Assembly (NCBI GenBank): GCA_902651635.1 | Contig: CACRSC010000084.1 | Coordinates: 1,616,164 to 1,666,777, forward strand | Length of the DNA stretch: 50,614 nucleotides | From: Mastigamoeba balamuthi | Taxonomy: Eukaryota > Evosea > Mastigamoebida > Mastigamoebidae | Direction: 5' to 3' | In this document: one piece after another, positions 39,913 to 50,614 of the stretch | Layout of the letters: every line of letters begins with the position of its first letter | How positions within the stretch are numbered: the stretch's first letter is position 1 | Translations under genes and position numbers: made by a program | The notes under the pieces: generated by a model | Databases searched by the model: none | What the model was told of the DNA's origin: nothing | Seen by the model: the letters and a program-made list of their open reading frames with translations, nothing else

Positions 39913-41469
39913 TCAGTCGAGGGCGGCGAGCGATATCATCACGACGCCGGCGACGATGAGGGCCACGGGCAGCGCCTTGCCCACGAGCACGGCCCAGACG
40001 CCGCCCGAGCGCCTCGCCATGCGCAGCGCCGTCTCGAGGCCCAGCACGTACATGGGCTGCGCCGCCGCGAGGCTCGAGACCAGCGGCGCCTCGAGCCTCG
40101 CCATCGCCTGCACGAGCGTCACGGCCGCCATCTGCGTCAGCGCCTCGCTGAGCAGCGCCCACCCGCAGTTGGCCCGCAGCTCCGACGCCAAGTGCCTGCG
40201 GGCCCCGGGCAGCACCGCGGCGCCCAGCAGCACGGCGGACATGGCGCCCACGTTGAGCGCGTTGGCCAGCAGCGGCGCGATGTTGTTGGTGGCCACCTTG
40301 AGCAGGAACTCGTTGGCGGCCACCGTCGCGACGAGCGGCACCACCAGCAGCAGCGTGCGCGCGGTGCTCGGCCTGTGCGCTGCGCTCTGCTCCCCGCTGG
40401 CGCTGCCCCCCGCGCAGCTGCTGCTGGCGGGCATCCCGCAGAGCCCGCGGCCCTCGTGCTGCTCGTCTGGCATCTGTACGCTGCCGCTGGCATCGGAGAG
40501 CAGCGCCCTGCGGCCGCCCTGCTTCTGTTCCTCGTCCCTCAGGCCCCAGGAGGGCTGCAGCGCCCCGTGCTCGTCCCCCGGTGTCTCGCCGGGGCTGCGG
40601 CCCTCGCATGGCTCGCCGGCAGGCTGCGCGCAGCCGCTGGGCCCCCCGCCCTCGCCTCCCTGGACGCAGGAGGGCTGCAGCGCCCCGCTGTCCTCCCCGA
40701 GCGCCCCGCTGGGCCTGCACCCCTCGTGACCCGCGTGCTCGCTGCCGCCGGCCTCCGAGAGCAGCGGAGTGCGCTCGCGGGGCCCCTCCCCGTCGTTCCT
40801 CTCGCCGGGGGAGGGCTGCGGCGCCCCGCTGGAGGCCGCACAGCCGCCGCGCCCAGCGAGCAGCGGCCTGCGCTCCTCGTGCTCCGCCCCGCGGGCCCTC
40901 GCGCCGCCGCAGAGCGGCAGCAGCAGCGCCGAGAGGTCCGCGGACATGGCGACGGCGCCCGCGCAGGTGACGGCGACGCCCGCGAGGCCCACGGGCCCCA
41001 CGCCCTCGCGGAGCACCGCGTAGCTCAGCGCCAGCACCGCCAGCGGGTACACGTACTCGAGGCCCACGACGACGCTGACGTCATCACCCTCGAGCGCGCC
41101 GAAGTAGAAGAGCGTCGCGAGGCCGATGGCCAGGCCCGCGGAGGCCGCGCAGGCGCAGCCCGTCCCCAGGGAGCCTTCCGCGGAAAACTCCGCGGAAAAC
41201 TCCGCGGAAGTCGCCCACGGGCGCGCCAGCAGCGCCAGGGCCGCGGCCAGCGCAGCGTCGACGAGGCCCACGACGACGACGTAGGCGGGGGTGTGCGCGA
41301 CGCGCGTGGCGATGACGTGGGCGTCGACGACGTTCATCAGCGCGAAGAACGCCGGCGAGGCCATGGCGAACGCCAGGCCCACCGCGCGGCGGCCCAGCGC
41401 CGGGTGACCGTCGCCGCTGCTGTCCCCGGCGCTGGGGTCCGCCGCAGAACCGGTGAGCGCGGCGAGCAT
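39913..41469 (-). CDS. EamA/DMT-like multispanning transporter with long dileucine-rich central linker, 518 aa
   Basis: One exon from ATG 41469. The N-terminal half (about 28-185) has hydrophobic helices (AVGLAFAMASPAFFALMNVV, YVVVVGLVDAALAAALALLA, AGLAIGLATLFYFGALEG, VYPLAVLALSYAVLREG, VGLAGVAVTCAGAVAMSADL), and the C-terminal half repeats the pattern (TLLLVVPLVATVAANEFLLK through LPVALIVAGVVMISLAALD). The GLEYVYPLAVLALSYAVLREG block is typical of the drug/metabolite transporter (EamA) fold. The roughly 180-residue linker between halves is made of degenerate repeats with GALQPS/APQPS and EERRPLL, RERTPLL and GRRALL. The first two fit the acidic dileucine [DE]xxxL[LI] sorting signal for endolysosomes. 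A short 12-bp tandem repeat at about 41177-41208 encodes SAEFSAEFSAE. Substrate unknown. Confidence 0.78.
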   Translation of the reverse strand: MLAALTGSAADPSAGDSSGDGHPALGRRAVGLAFAMASPAFFALMNVVDAHVIATRVAHTPAYVVVVGLVDAALAAALALLARPWATSAEFSAEFSAEGSLGTGCACAASAGLAIGLATLFYFGALEGDDVSVVVGLEYVYPLAVLALSYAVLREGVGPVGLAGVAVTCAGAVAMSADLSALLLPLCGGARARGAEHEERRPLLAGRGGCAASSGAPQPSPGERNDGEGPRERTPLLSEAGGSEHAGHEGCRPSGALGEDSGALQPSCVQGGEGGGPSGCAQPAGEPCEGRSPGETPGDEHGALQPSWGLRDEEQKQGGRRALLSDASGSVQMPDEQHEGRGLCGMPASSSCAGGSASGEQSAAHRPSTARTLLLVVPLVATVAANEFLLKVATNNIAPLLANALNVGAMSAVLLGAAVLPGARRHLASELRANCGWALLSEALTQMAAVTLVQAMARLEAPLVSSLAAAQPMYVLGLETALRMARRSGGVWAVLVGKALPVALIVAGVVMISLAALD

Positions 41470-42298
41470 AACCGGCGTTTCGGCGGGTGCGGGCGGGGAT
41501 CTCAGGACCGCTACGAGAGAGAAATCTATTTCGACCGAAGATACGAGAATCTGCAGATAGGGCGGGAATAGGCTACGGGCGGCTGTGTGCCGGAACCGGG
41601 CAAATCCTACGGGGGTGCAGAAATCGAGATATTCACGCACCATGACGACAGCAAGCGGGAACTGCACCGTTTGTCCCCATATTCCGTTCCACCTCGGAGC
41701 TCCCGCTGCCCCGCACGCTGTGGGGCCCCAGGAAGGACCCCCGCAACGAGCACGAGGCACTCCCACACGGCAGGGGCCACCCCAGTGAGAGGGTGTGGCT
41801 GCAAAGCGGCCCGAACGGGGCATGGGGGCAGAGAAGCGGAGAGAGTCGGCTTGCGGTTGTGCACTGTTGGTACACTCGTTCACTGTGCACAACGGACCGC
41901 TTCCGATGCCCGCACTGGGCCCCGACGGGCCCCGCGGGCACCCGCCCAGGCGGGGCCGCCCAGCTGGCGTCCAGCAAAGTGGACGCAGCACCCCCCACTC
42001 CCCCCACAGCGGGGCCCCCCGCCCACTTGACCCCACAGTATTTCATCACTGGAAAAGGCCGCGATTCACCCGAAAAACAGAAAAAAAAGCGGTGCCGCTG
42101 TGGCCCCTCTGGGGAAAAACAACGCCCCCGTGCACTGACGTCGTCTCAGCACACACATTCTTATTTTTCCGCTCTCTCGGTGGCAGGTGTACGATAGGTT
42201 CACTCAGCCTGCAGGGGTAGCAGCAGCTCTGACTCTGCGCCTGTAATACCCGTCCCCCATCAGTGCCCACCGGCACCCCGGCGACGACCACGGCTTCC
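41470..42298. promoter_or_regulatory. Divergent spacer between transporter and receptor pseudokinase
   Basis: The spacer contains gaaatctatttcgacc and gaaatcgagatattcacg (about 41615-41640), plus a C-rich block. Open frames here have poor starts and no domains. It is a likely bidirectional promoter by orientation. Confidence 0.35.
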
Positions 42299-45200
42299 AT
42301 GCCCTCCCCCCGCCTCCCTCTCCTCGGCGTCCTGCTGGCCCTGCTCGGGTGCGCCTCGTGCGCGGCCGCCGCTGCGTGCGGCAACGCGACGGTGGACGTC
42401 GTGGGCCCCGGGGGCACCGTCACCGTCGGGCACTCGGGCGCCTACGCGACCGCTGCGGCCGCTGCCGAGGCCCGCGCGGGGCTCGAGGCGGCCCTGGCCC
42501 TCGCCACCGACGTGCTGGCCGTCAAGTTCGCGGTGGCCCCCCTCGACGACGCCGGCGCCGACGACAGGCAGGCCGACAACTTCCGCTCCCTCGCCTGCAC
42601 CACCAAGGCACGATTTCCGCCTCCCCCTTCCACACCCTGAAAACAGAGCGCGCCCACCGCCTCAATTGACGCGCTGCTGGTCGCCGCACAGCTCTTTTTT
42701 TCCGCTCTGTGCGGTGGTTCGGTTGGGTTCTGCGCGGGGTTCAAAATTGGGCGTTCTCTTTATTTCCTGAGCGCTCACACCCGCCCGCTCGGGCGCCCGC
42801 GCAGGTGTTCGCCATCGCGGCGGCCGTGGGAACCAGGGGCACCGCCGGCGAGAAGGCCCTGGCAGCCGTCAGCGCCGCGGTGGACTCGCACGGCGTGCCC
42901 GTGCCGGTGGTCGGCCTCATGTCGGGCTCCATGATGATGCGCGACTGGTATCAATTGATCTCCGCAGCACCGCCTCCTCCCGGGCAGCACCCACCCACGC
43001 TACCTCCCCCCCGCAGGGGCAAGCTCGCGGCGCTGTACGGGAGCGGCTCTCGCGTGCCCGTCGTCATGGCGCGGGCGGGGGCCACCGACGAGCTGAGCGC
43101 CGCCGTGGCCTACGTGGCGCGCAACTGGCTGGTGCTCAACCAGACGGCCCTCGTCTACGCGTCGGGCACGTACATGGGCGCGGCAGCCCTCGGCTTCGCG
43201 GTGCCGGCGTTCAGCTCGCTGGGCGCCCCGCTGGTCGCCCGGTGCGACGTGAGCGCCAAGGGCGTCGCGCAGTGCGGCAAGGAGGTGGCCCAGGGCAGGT
43301 CCAAGGCCGTGCTGATGGCGCTCGACGGGCCCCAGGCGGCGGAGCTCATCGGCGCCGTGGCCTCGCAGGGCCTCGCCAACGTCATGTTCATCGCCACGTC
43401 GGCCACCACCGCCCACGAGCTCAACGCCAGCCTCAGCGACTCTGCGCGCGGCGCGGTCAAGGCCACGGGCTCCACCGTCCTGCTCCTGCAGCACGTCCCG
43501 ATGCCCGACCACCCGACTCTGTTTGTCGCCAGGTAATCACCCCTCTGTTGCCCGCGCCGATGAGGTGGGCCGCGAGGAGCTCATCTGGGCACACCTCTGG
43601 CACTCTCTGCAGGCAGTTCAGGGCTACTATGGCCAAGTACCAGCCAAGCGCCAAGATCACGCACGCGTCGTTTGAGGGCTTTGTCGCCGGGCGCCTGCTG
43701 ACGACGGCCGTGTCGCGGGCCCTCGACCTGCGCGGGTGGCCCCTGACGCGCGCCTCTGTGCTCGACGCCATCTACGAGGACGTGCGCACGTTCGACATCT
43801 TCGGGCTGAAGCTCGGGCCCTACGGCGACGGCCAGGGCTCCGAGACCAACCCCCAGAGCGCCGGCGACCTGTGCAACTCAGGGGCGCACGAGGTCTTCAT
43901 GTCGGAGCTGGACCGCGAGTCCTGGCAGCTCCTCGACATGCCGTCGAGCTCGTACAAGTTCGCCGGGTGCAGCACGCCGACGAGCAACAGCAACAAGACG
44001 CTGCTCCTCGGCATCTCCGCGCCCGACTCGTCGCACATGCAGAGGTTCTTCGGCAACGACCAGGGCACCGCCCTCGGCTTCCGGGCAGCGGTGGCCGCGC
44101 GCAACAGCATGACGCCCAACAACCAGGTGTCGTTCCTCAGCGTCATGGGGAGCACTCTGCGCAGCAACATCGAGTTCTTCCTCAACCGCAAGGTGCGCTC
44201 CCACCAACGCCCCTGGCGGCTAACGCGGCACGGCAGGCGTTCGCGATTGTCGGGCTCAGGACGAAGGAGGCTCCCGAGGCGCTCAAGATCATCAAGCCGG
44301 ACACGCTGCCTCTGTATGCCCCGCTGTCGCTGGCCTCCTCGATGCGCCGTCCCTTCCGCAGGTCCGCTCCAGAGACCGGTGACCGCGCTTGTCCTCTGAC
44401 CCGCCCGCTGCCCCCCAGGGATGTCATCAACATCCTGCCGTCGATCCACCAGGAGACCAAGGCCGCCCTGGGATATCTCGTGCAGGTGCTCAACGTCACC
44501 AGCGTCGCCATCGTCTGGCAGAACGACACCGTCGGCGATCTCGGCCGCGACTGCGTGTTCGCCGCGCGCCGCTGCCTGACGTTGCCTGTGAGTCTCCGCG
44601 CAGCGCACCCCCGCTCCGATTGCGGCTCTGCTCTGACAACAGGAGGGCGTGTGCCAACGCAGGAGGTCATGAAGGGCAAGAGCCTCGAGATCATCGAGGC
44701 GCCGTACATCAACTCGGTGAGCGAGTCGTACGAGGTCATCGCAGCCCAGCGCCCCAAGTCGTTCCTCGTCGTCGGCGACGCCATCACGGTGTTCGACTTC
44801 ATCGCGCGCGTGCGGCCGACGTTCAAGACCGAGCCCATCTTCGTGACGAGCGAGACGTACGAGGACGACTCGTCGCTGGCAAAGGTGCTCGACATGAACG
44901 TGACGCTCGTCGAGATGTACCAGACGGCCGCCGTGGTTCCCTACACGTTCTTCCCGTCGTCCGACCCCATCCGCGCGTCGTACGAGTCGTGGGTCTCCTC
45001 GGTCGACCGCGGCGCCACGTCGTTCAGGGGATGGCTGGCCGGCGTCCTCGTAGCAGAGGTTCGTGAATCTGCCCAGATTTTCATTTCTGCGAAATGTGGA
45101 ATCTCGAAACCAGGAATTGTGGCGATGCGACATCTCCGGCTTGCCGGCAGCGCCTCTGACCTCGCCTGCCCTGCTGTAGATCCTCCGGAACATCCCTGCG

Positions 45201-46959
45201 GACCAGGAGATCAACGCCAAGAGTTTCCTGGACACCATATACAGCAAGCACGTGTTCCAGGTGGAGCAGTACACCGTCGGGCCCTTCATCGACGACTGCA
45301 AAGACAACGGCATGCGGTGCTGCAACCAGGGCATCGACCAGATCTTTGTGCACAAGCTGATCAACAGGAGGATGACCTTCATGCCCTTCAATATGCCCCA
45401 GTCCAAGTGCGGCTCCGAGTTCGACCCCCCGCCCGAGGTACCCATACCATGCCGCCAACAGCTTAATTCTGATTCTTTTGATTTGCGTGTGATGTGAGTG
45501 ACATCACACAGATTTTTCTTTCGTTTGCTTACAAGAGAGGCATCAATGCAGGACAAGAAGGACTACACCGCAGCGATCGTCGGCGGGGCTGTGGGCGGCG
45601 GCGTGCTGCTGGTGTCGCTGGTGGTGATCCTGATCGTCGTCGTCGTGGCCGTGCGCATGCGGCGCACGCTGTCGTTCCTGAACATCCGCAAGACCGAGAT
45701 CGACATGGGCAGCTGTATCGGCCACGGACGCTTCGGCTCCGTCTACAACGGTGACTGGCACGGCACCCCCGTCGCAGTCCGCATCATCCGCAAGTCCGAC
45801 ATCTCCCATGACGACCTGCAGGTATTCACAGAACGGTTTTCCTTCGGTTTTGCGTGTTTTTGAAGCTCAAATCAATTTATTGCGTTCCCGCCAAACAGCT
45901 GTTCAAGGACGAGATTCAGACGATGCACAAGCTGCACCACCCGAACCTGCTGATGCTGATGGGCTACTGCGAGACGCGGACGGAGCTGCTGATCGTGACT
46001 GAGTTTATGGCGCGGGGGACGCTCAACGAGTTCCTGTGCAAGCGCAAGGCGCCCCTCAGCGCGTTCAGCCTCGTCGCCATGGCGTTCGACGTCGTCAAGG
46101 GCCTCGCGCACCTGCACTCGTCCAAGCCCCCCATCGTCCACGGCAACCTCTCGTCCCACAGCCTCATGGTAAGCGGCTCCTTTGTTGCGGTTCTGTTGAC
46201 TTAGGATTTTGAGTATGAACGAAATTCGATTGGGTCCATCCCACCGGGCTCGGGTTTCATCGTGCCCACTCCGCTACGAGCTTCTGCTGACGGGCTTGGT
46301 GTTGTCCACGGGCGCAGATCGACGCAGCGGGGGCGATCAAGGTGTCGGACTTTTGGTTCTCGAAGAAGCGCCAGAAGGTCTCGTCCGCCAGCAAGCGCTC
46401 GCGCGCGGCGTGCCTGGCGCCCGAGGTGATCAGCGGCGGCGACATCACGACGGCCACCGACGTGTTCGCGTTCGGCGTGGTGCTCTGGGAGCTGTTCCTG
46501 CCGCCGGACCAGTACAACAGCCTCGTGGGCTCGAGCTCCTCGTCGACCCCGCAGGGCTCTACGCAGTCGCAGTCGCAGGCCGCCGCGGCGAGCAACGCGG
46601 CGGGGATGCTGCGCTCGGGGGCCTCGGGGCACCCCGACATCCCGCGGTCGACGCCCCGCGAGGTCGTGGAGCTGCTGTGCAAGTGCTGGGAGCAGATGCC
46701 CACGCGGAGGCCCTCGGTCTTCCAGATACTGCGCAACTGGCCCGTCGCCTTCGCGGCCCTCGGGGCCTTCGAGGTGCCTGACGTCGATTCCGCCGCGAGC
46801 ACGCCCGGGGCCTCGTCGTACGCGCCGCCGTCGATCGACACGTGCAACACGTACGTGGTGCCCGCGGAGGACGGGCTCGTCGCGGTGCTGCAGCCGCCGT
46901 CGGGCGACATCGAGATGGCCGACGGCGCCATCAACGGCTTCGGCATCGACACGCAGTGA
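42299..46959 (+). CDS. Receptor with two periplasmic-binding-type ectodomains, one TM and a TKL-type pseudokinase, 1,225 aa, 11 exons
   Basis: Exons: 42299-42607, 42805-42947, 43017-43532, 43613-44192, 44237-44361, 44419-44587, 44663-45058, 45180-45437, 45552-45821, 45899-46168 and 46318-46959. All junctions keep frame (1,226 codons). Intron 1 needs a GC-AG donor (AAG|gcacga). A signal peptide (PRLPLLGVLLALLGCASC) leads into two consecutive type I periplasmic-binding/ANF-receptor-like regions (about 25-450 and 480-825; for example VFAIAAAVGTRG, AFAIVGLRTKEAPEAL, VAIVWQNDTVGDLG, FLVVGDAITVFDFI). One transmembrane helix is at about 840-867. The kinase-like domain (about 885-1140) has IGHGRFGSVY, but the beta-3 Lys is Arg909 (VAVR), HRD is HGN (1003-1005) and DFG is DFW (1023-1025); LAPE is kept. 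It is probably a ligand-sensing receptor whose kinase domain is a scaffold or allosteric unit. Confidence 0.88.
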
Positions 46960-49900
46960 AAACGCTGGGCGTGGCCTGCGCAGGCCTCACCACTGTAGCT
47001 AGCAAAGGAGCAGGCGGCAGCGTCCTCCCTGCTCGCGTACTCGGACACGGCAATCAGCGAACACACACGCCGCACGGCATAGAATACAAATACAATACGA
47101 ATAGGAATAAAATCAACACCAAAAAACTCATTCTGTGTCTTGTAGACTTACATTGCAGTTATCCTTGTCGGTATCCTCAACTCAGTCCATTCTCTCTGCG
47201 TCTCATGTGGACAGATCTGATCGTTTTTCTGTTGGGGGGCAGCGGCCCCTCCCTGCCTGTGGAAAAAACTTCAATCTTCTGCTCCGGCTACTTTTCTCAC
47301 TGTTGAAAACGGCAATTAAATGGCCTACTCATCACCACTTTTCAGAATGATGCGCCCTTTTGGGAATAGCACCTGTGAGCAATGTGTAATTGCACTACAT
47401 CCTCAGTTTTATGAAATCTTGATTCCAAAATTTGCGTTTGTTAAGTGAAAATACCTGTTCGTCTTCTCAAGGTAGCTTTCCGCTAACCAGGACAAGTAAC
47501 CACTGAATGCACCTCAAACAGTCAACACAAATGTATTGGAGTGTCTCTGTGGTAAGAAGTTCATACTCTGTTGTCACCTCTGATCTCATTTTCTCTGCAC
47601 ACTTCACAATATTTGGTTTCCTCCTGAATTCAAAGTGGTAGTTCTCCTTTACATGGCTTTTAAGACCCTTGACTATCTGAAAAGGGATTGATTCGATTGC
47701 ACGAGCATCCAAAGCAATCACCTTGGTGGGGATTCCATGATGCAGCCATGATCTGGTTCAGCTCGGGGCCCTCTGTTTCGTTGAACGAGGCCGAGAAGCT
47801 GCACTCTGAGAAGCCAAGCTTCTGGCTGCTCAAGAACCATGATGGGATCACTGCCACACAACACAGCCCGTGCTTTGATGAGCCTTCCCCTGATCCCCTG
47901 GCCAGTCCGTGTTGTTTTAGGTAGGGGTCAGGAGAGGATAGCATGTCGGTCAGTACTAGGGGAGACCTTACCAGGAAGAAGATCCCCCTTGCCCACGGTT
48001 GCCCTGAACGCCAGAGCAGCCTTGTTAATTTGGGAGGGCCAAACGAACAAAAACAATTGATAAGCCAGATCTGCTTCTGCCTCTGGTGCCTCGGTTGTGT
48101 TCCTTTGGTACTCTCTATGGCCGAGGATACAGGAGCACCGTGAGCTGCAGTGCGTTCTCGCTTGGGGGCCAGCAGATGCTTGCTGATGTCACACAGTGAA
48201 TCTGAGGTGCTATATTTGCCGTACCGCCAATGCATCACACACATAGAATAAAAGACTGGGTGCGTGCCAAACCAACTCGTGGACAACCTCCACCAAACAG
48301 GCACCCTCCAGCCTCGTGTGCACGGTCCAGGTGCTCCTGCTTCACTCCCGTAGTTGGGCAGCGAGCCCTGCTGTGCGGCAGCACAGGTACCTGCCAAGAC
48401 CTGCTCTCCAGGGCCCTGCCACTCTGCTGATGAGTCACAGGATGGGTGCACAGCGAGCGGCACACGGAGAGAGACACAACCCCCATCCACGATAGCGATA
48501 CGCATTGCCATGCCAGCAGGATACGAAGATCCAGGAATCTGCAAGAAGATTCCAGGGGCGGAAGATTCTGTGACACCACAGACGAGGGGGGCAGAGCCAC
48601 AAAGGGACACAGCGCCACCACATTCACAAGCAAACCCCTGCAGGCACACACAGCAGAGAGCACCACCACTGAGGATGAGGGGCCAGCAGGGCGTCTGGTG
48701 GAGCTGCAGGGGCACAGTACGTCAGCGACAGACAGCGAGCAACAGAGCACAGCAACCACACTGCGATGCCACTGCAGGGCTCACACGGCAACACTTCATG
48801 GTGCCCTCCCCGTGCACCTGAGACCTCCCTCTGATCACGACAAAGGTCTCAGATCCCCAACGCCTCGTGCCGCGGGAAGCAGAGTAGCACCGATAAGCAA
48901 CACAGCGACCAAGAGACACGAGCACACGAGGCGGCCCACGAGCAGCAGCAACAAGAAGTGAGAGTGCGTACAAGAGGGCCACAGGGGTGCCGATGGCAGC
49001 GCCCATGAACATCAAGAGCAGTGGGTGTGGGGAGAGGGAGCGCAAGCACAGGGTGGGTGGGCGTTGCTGCGTTTGTTTGGCTGTGCTCTCCCTGCTCTCC
49101 CTGCTCTCCCACTCTGCCATTGTTGTCGTTGTCGTCCTCCTCTCTGCCATTGTCGTCATCGTCGTCTCTGCCGAGCCCCTCCTCCCGCACCCTCACTCAC
49201 CCCTTCCTTTGTGTTCCGCAGTTTCTTGTCGAGAAAAGGCTGTAGGAAATTCGAGGAGTACGAACTTCATCACGATGAAGGACGACAATTTTTTGGCGCT
49301 TGCACCTCCGCTTGAGTTCGTAGTAGCTGCGCATCGTTTGCTTGTTTGTAAAGCCATTCAGCTGCTTCTGACTGGCTCTGCCTGTCTCCAAAGAGGTGCG
49401 ACGTCCACTCACGAATGCGTCACTCAGGGCGTCGGAGGTGGCGGCTACTGCATGGTGCACTCACCAGGGGGGCAGCGCGAGAGCGTTGGTGGTTGCCCCG
49501 CAATCACTCTTGGTCATAATCTGCGTCATCGAATGAAGGCGACCACACCTTTCCACTGGGCCGAGGTAGAACGTGGGTGGTGTGAGGGGGCGCGGTCAGG
49601 AGACTCAGTGTTGCAGTTTCTGTGTTTCATCTTCTTCTGGCTGCGTCCGCCTGGTGTCTGCATGGCCACATCGCCCTGGCAGCCCAGGCGCAGTTGGGTC
49701 TTCAACAGGACTCACAGCACGCGGGACGAGCAAGCAGCGCAGGTCACGTATCTCCAGCACTGCTGACTGCATGTACAGTTGTTTTTTCATTCCCCAGGCC
49801 GCAGGCGAGCCACAGGCCCTCGGCCCGGAGCGTGCCGTGCTGGAGGCCACCCAGCGTTGGACCCCCGAGGAGATCATCGGTTCCACGAGTGCCGCCTGGG

Positions 49901-50389
49901 CAGCGAGTGTACCCAGCAGAGTGACACACGTGGCAGCGGTCCGGTGTCCTGGCTCCGGCGGCTCACAGCCTTGGTGTTGGTGCACTTGCGTGGCACCATC
50001 CTGGACTCGCAGAGGGCAGAGCATGGGGTGAGTGCGGGCTTCGCATACTACCATTCTGTGCAATGCTGATGCCTGCAGGGATGACTGCCACGTAGTACCA
50101 CTACATGTAGTAATACGTATGAACGGGCGGTGTTCATACCTCAGGCTGCAACATTACAGAGCCGTATTTGTATCAGCAACACGTAGCGGAAGAAGTGGAG
50201 CCCCTCCGCGATGTACTGCGGGGCGTCTGCGAGACTGCGCCAGTAGACTGTTGCCGGGCCCTCCTCAGTCTGGATGTGATGGGTGTCTGTTGAGTGCAAT
50301 TGACGGGAGTGTGAGTGCCGTTCCGATAGCATACAGGCGAGGCAAGCACCGCGCTTTTTCACCAGAGCCAACACCGCAGCACGTGTGCC
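46960..50389. other. Long region without a secure gene
   Basis: It begins with the receptor gene 3' UTR, with AATAAA at 47106-47111. The stretch 47300-47760 is AT-rich and carries a minus frame with LKSHVKENYHFEFRRKPNIV, possibly a transposon remnant. From 47760 to 49760 the open frames are long only because stops are rare; they have no domains or convincing starts. A GT/CT-rich stretch lies at 49075-49200. Candidate exons near 49797-50292 are listed separately. Confidence 0.5.
49797..50292 (+). other. Possible internal exons of an unrecognised gene
   Basis: An acceptor-like tttttcattccccag ends just before 49797. An open frame with SWLRRLTALVLVHLRGTILD then runs to a consensus donor gtgagt near 50029. 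A further open block (ITEPYLYQQHVAEEVEPLRD) lies at about 50147-50292 and ends in TGA. The pieces are not proved to join. It could be a decayed gene. Confidence 0.2.
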
Positions 50390-50614
50390 ATGTCAGAAGA
50401 CGACGACGACGGCGAGGGCGTGGCCGAGGCGACGGAGCGTGTGCTGCAGGGGGCCTTGACGCTGCGGGAGCTGGTGGTGCCCAGCGTCAGCGACCCCGAC
50501 GACCTCATCGCGCTGGCGCTCGCGTGCCCCGCCCTGCTGGCCTCGCCTGCCCTGCGCCGCGTCCGCGACCCCCGCGGTGCCCTCGTCGACGCCCTCGTCC
50601 GCCAGTGCTCGTCT
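50390..50614 (+). CDS. 5' part of an unknown gene, runs off the window
   Basis: An ATG at 50390 opens 75 codons with no stop before the window end: MSEDDDDGEGVAEATERVL, then LRELVVPSVSDPDDLIALAL and ACPALLASPALRRVRDP. The GC3-rich host codon use resumes exactly at this ATG. The acidic start followed by a Leu-rich helical segment is reminiscent of F-box or repeat proteins, but no family can be named. Confidence 0.5.
   Translation, partial: MSEDDDDGEGVAEATERVLQGALTLRELVVPSVSDPDDLIALALACPALLASPALRRVRDPRGALVDALVRQCSS

Noticed and set aside
41470-42036. N-terminal extension of the transporter frame
   Set aside because: Low-complexity sequence before a good ATG at 41469 that starts right before the first membrane helices.
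42299-46959. Receptor guanylyl cyclase
   Set aside because: The binding-fold ectodomain plus kinase homology suggested it, but no cyclase catalytic domain follows; the protein ends about 85 residues after the kinase-like domain.
47660-48715. 351-aa minus-strand frame
   Set aside because: Cys/Ser-rich without a domain, crosses an obvious composition change and lacks splice or start support.
48987-49766. 259-aa plus-strand frame
   Set aside because: Low-complexity Val/Leu start from a GT/CT-rich tract, no domain, and composition unlike the host exons.
1-50614. tRNA, rRNA, CRISPR arrays, bacterial operons
   Set aside because: No cloverleaf, rRNA core or regular repeat-spacer array was recognised. 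Introns, polyadenylation signals and gene families are eukaryotic.

Overview
This window looks like nuclear DNA of a free-living protist. It has spliceosomal introns of roughly 45-110 bp with relaxed donors, very GC-rich exons, AATAAA polyadenylation signals, and eukaryotic families (tyrosine kinase, mu-adaptin homology, F-box, TYW3, a Ski2-like helicase). A GAF-SAM tyrosine kinase, a receptor kinase with a periplasmic-binding-type ectodomain and a possible centriolar CCDC57-like protein together suggest a flagellated amoebozoan, perhaps Archamoebae-like. That assignment is inference from gene content and is not secure. All exon models below were built by hand from reading frames and splice sites.

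Layout. (1) 0.15-11.3 kb is a compact GC-rich host block: a Cys-rich type I membrane protein (-), a small unknown (+), a VIT-VWA protein fused to an AP-mu homology domain (+, with a one-base frameshift), an acidic Q-rich unknown (-) and a coiled-coil CCDC57-like protein (+). (2) 11.3-15.8 kb is an AT-rich island without intact genes. It holds two decayed Tc1/mariner transposase remnants, a TAGCAC-motif array and a polypyrimidine tract. (3) 15.9-30.2 kb has intermediate composition: a DDX60-like DExH helicase (-), an unknown W-rich protein (-), a coiled-coil unknown (+), an intact 1,735-residue Helitron Rep/helicase (+) and a 293-residue unknown (+). It ends in a textbook Helitron 3' end: an 11-bp perfect hairpin, a 14-nt gap, then CTAG followed by T. 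(4) 30.2-47 kb returns to GC-rich host genes: two weak small models, a GAF-SAM-tyrosine kinase with a C-terminal CaaX box, an EEP-family hydrolase, TYW3, a small unknown, an F-box protein with an acylation-type N-terminus, an EamA-like transporter with a dileucine-rich linker, and an 11-exon receptor pseudokinase. (5) 47-50.4 kb has no secure gene. A partial ORF runs off the right end.

The most notable points are the VIT-VWA-MHD fusion, the possibility that the Helitron is very large and carries a DDX60-like helicase (a 17-bp promoter-proximal sequence is shared exactly by the helicase gene and the Rep/helicase gene), the GAF-SAM-TK-CaaX kinase, the receptor with three altered catalytic motifs, and a palindrome, TCAATTGA, found repeatedly in introns and never seen in exons. 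Host genes are mostly arranged divergently or convergently with 0.3-0.9 kb spacers, so several of the spacers are likely bidirectional promoters.
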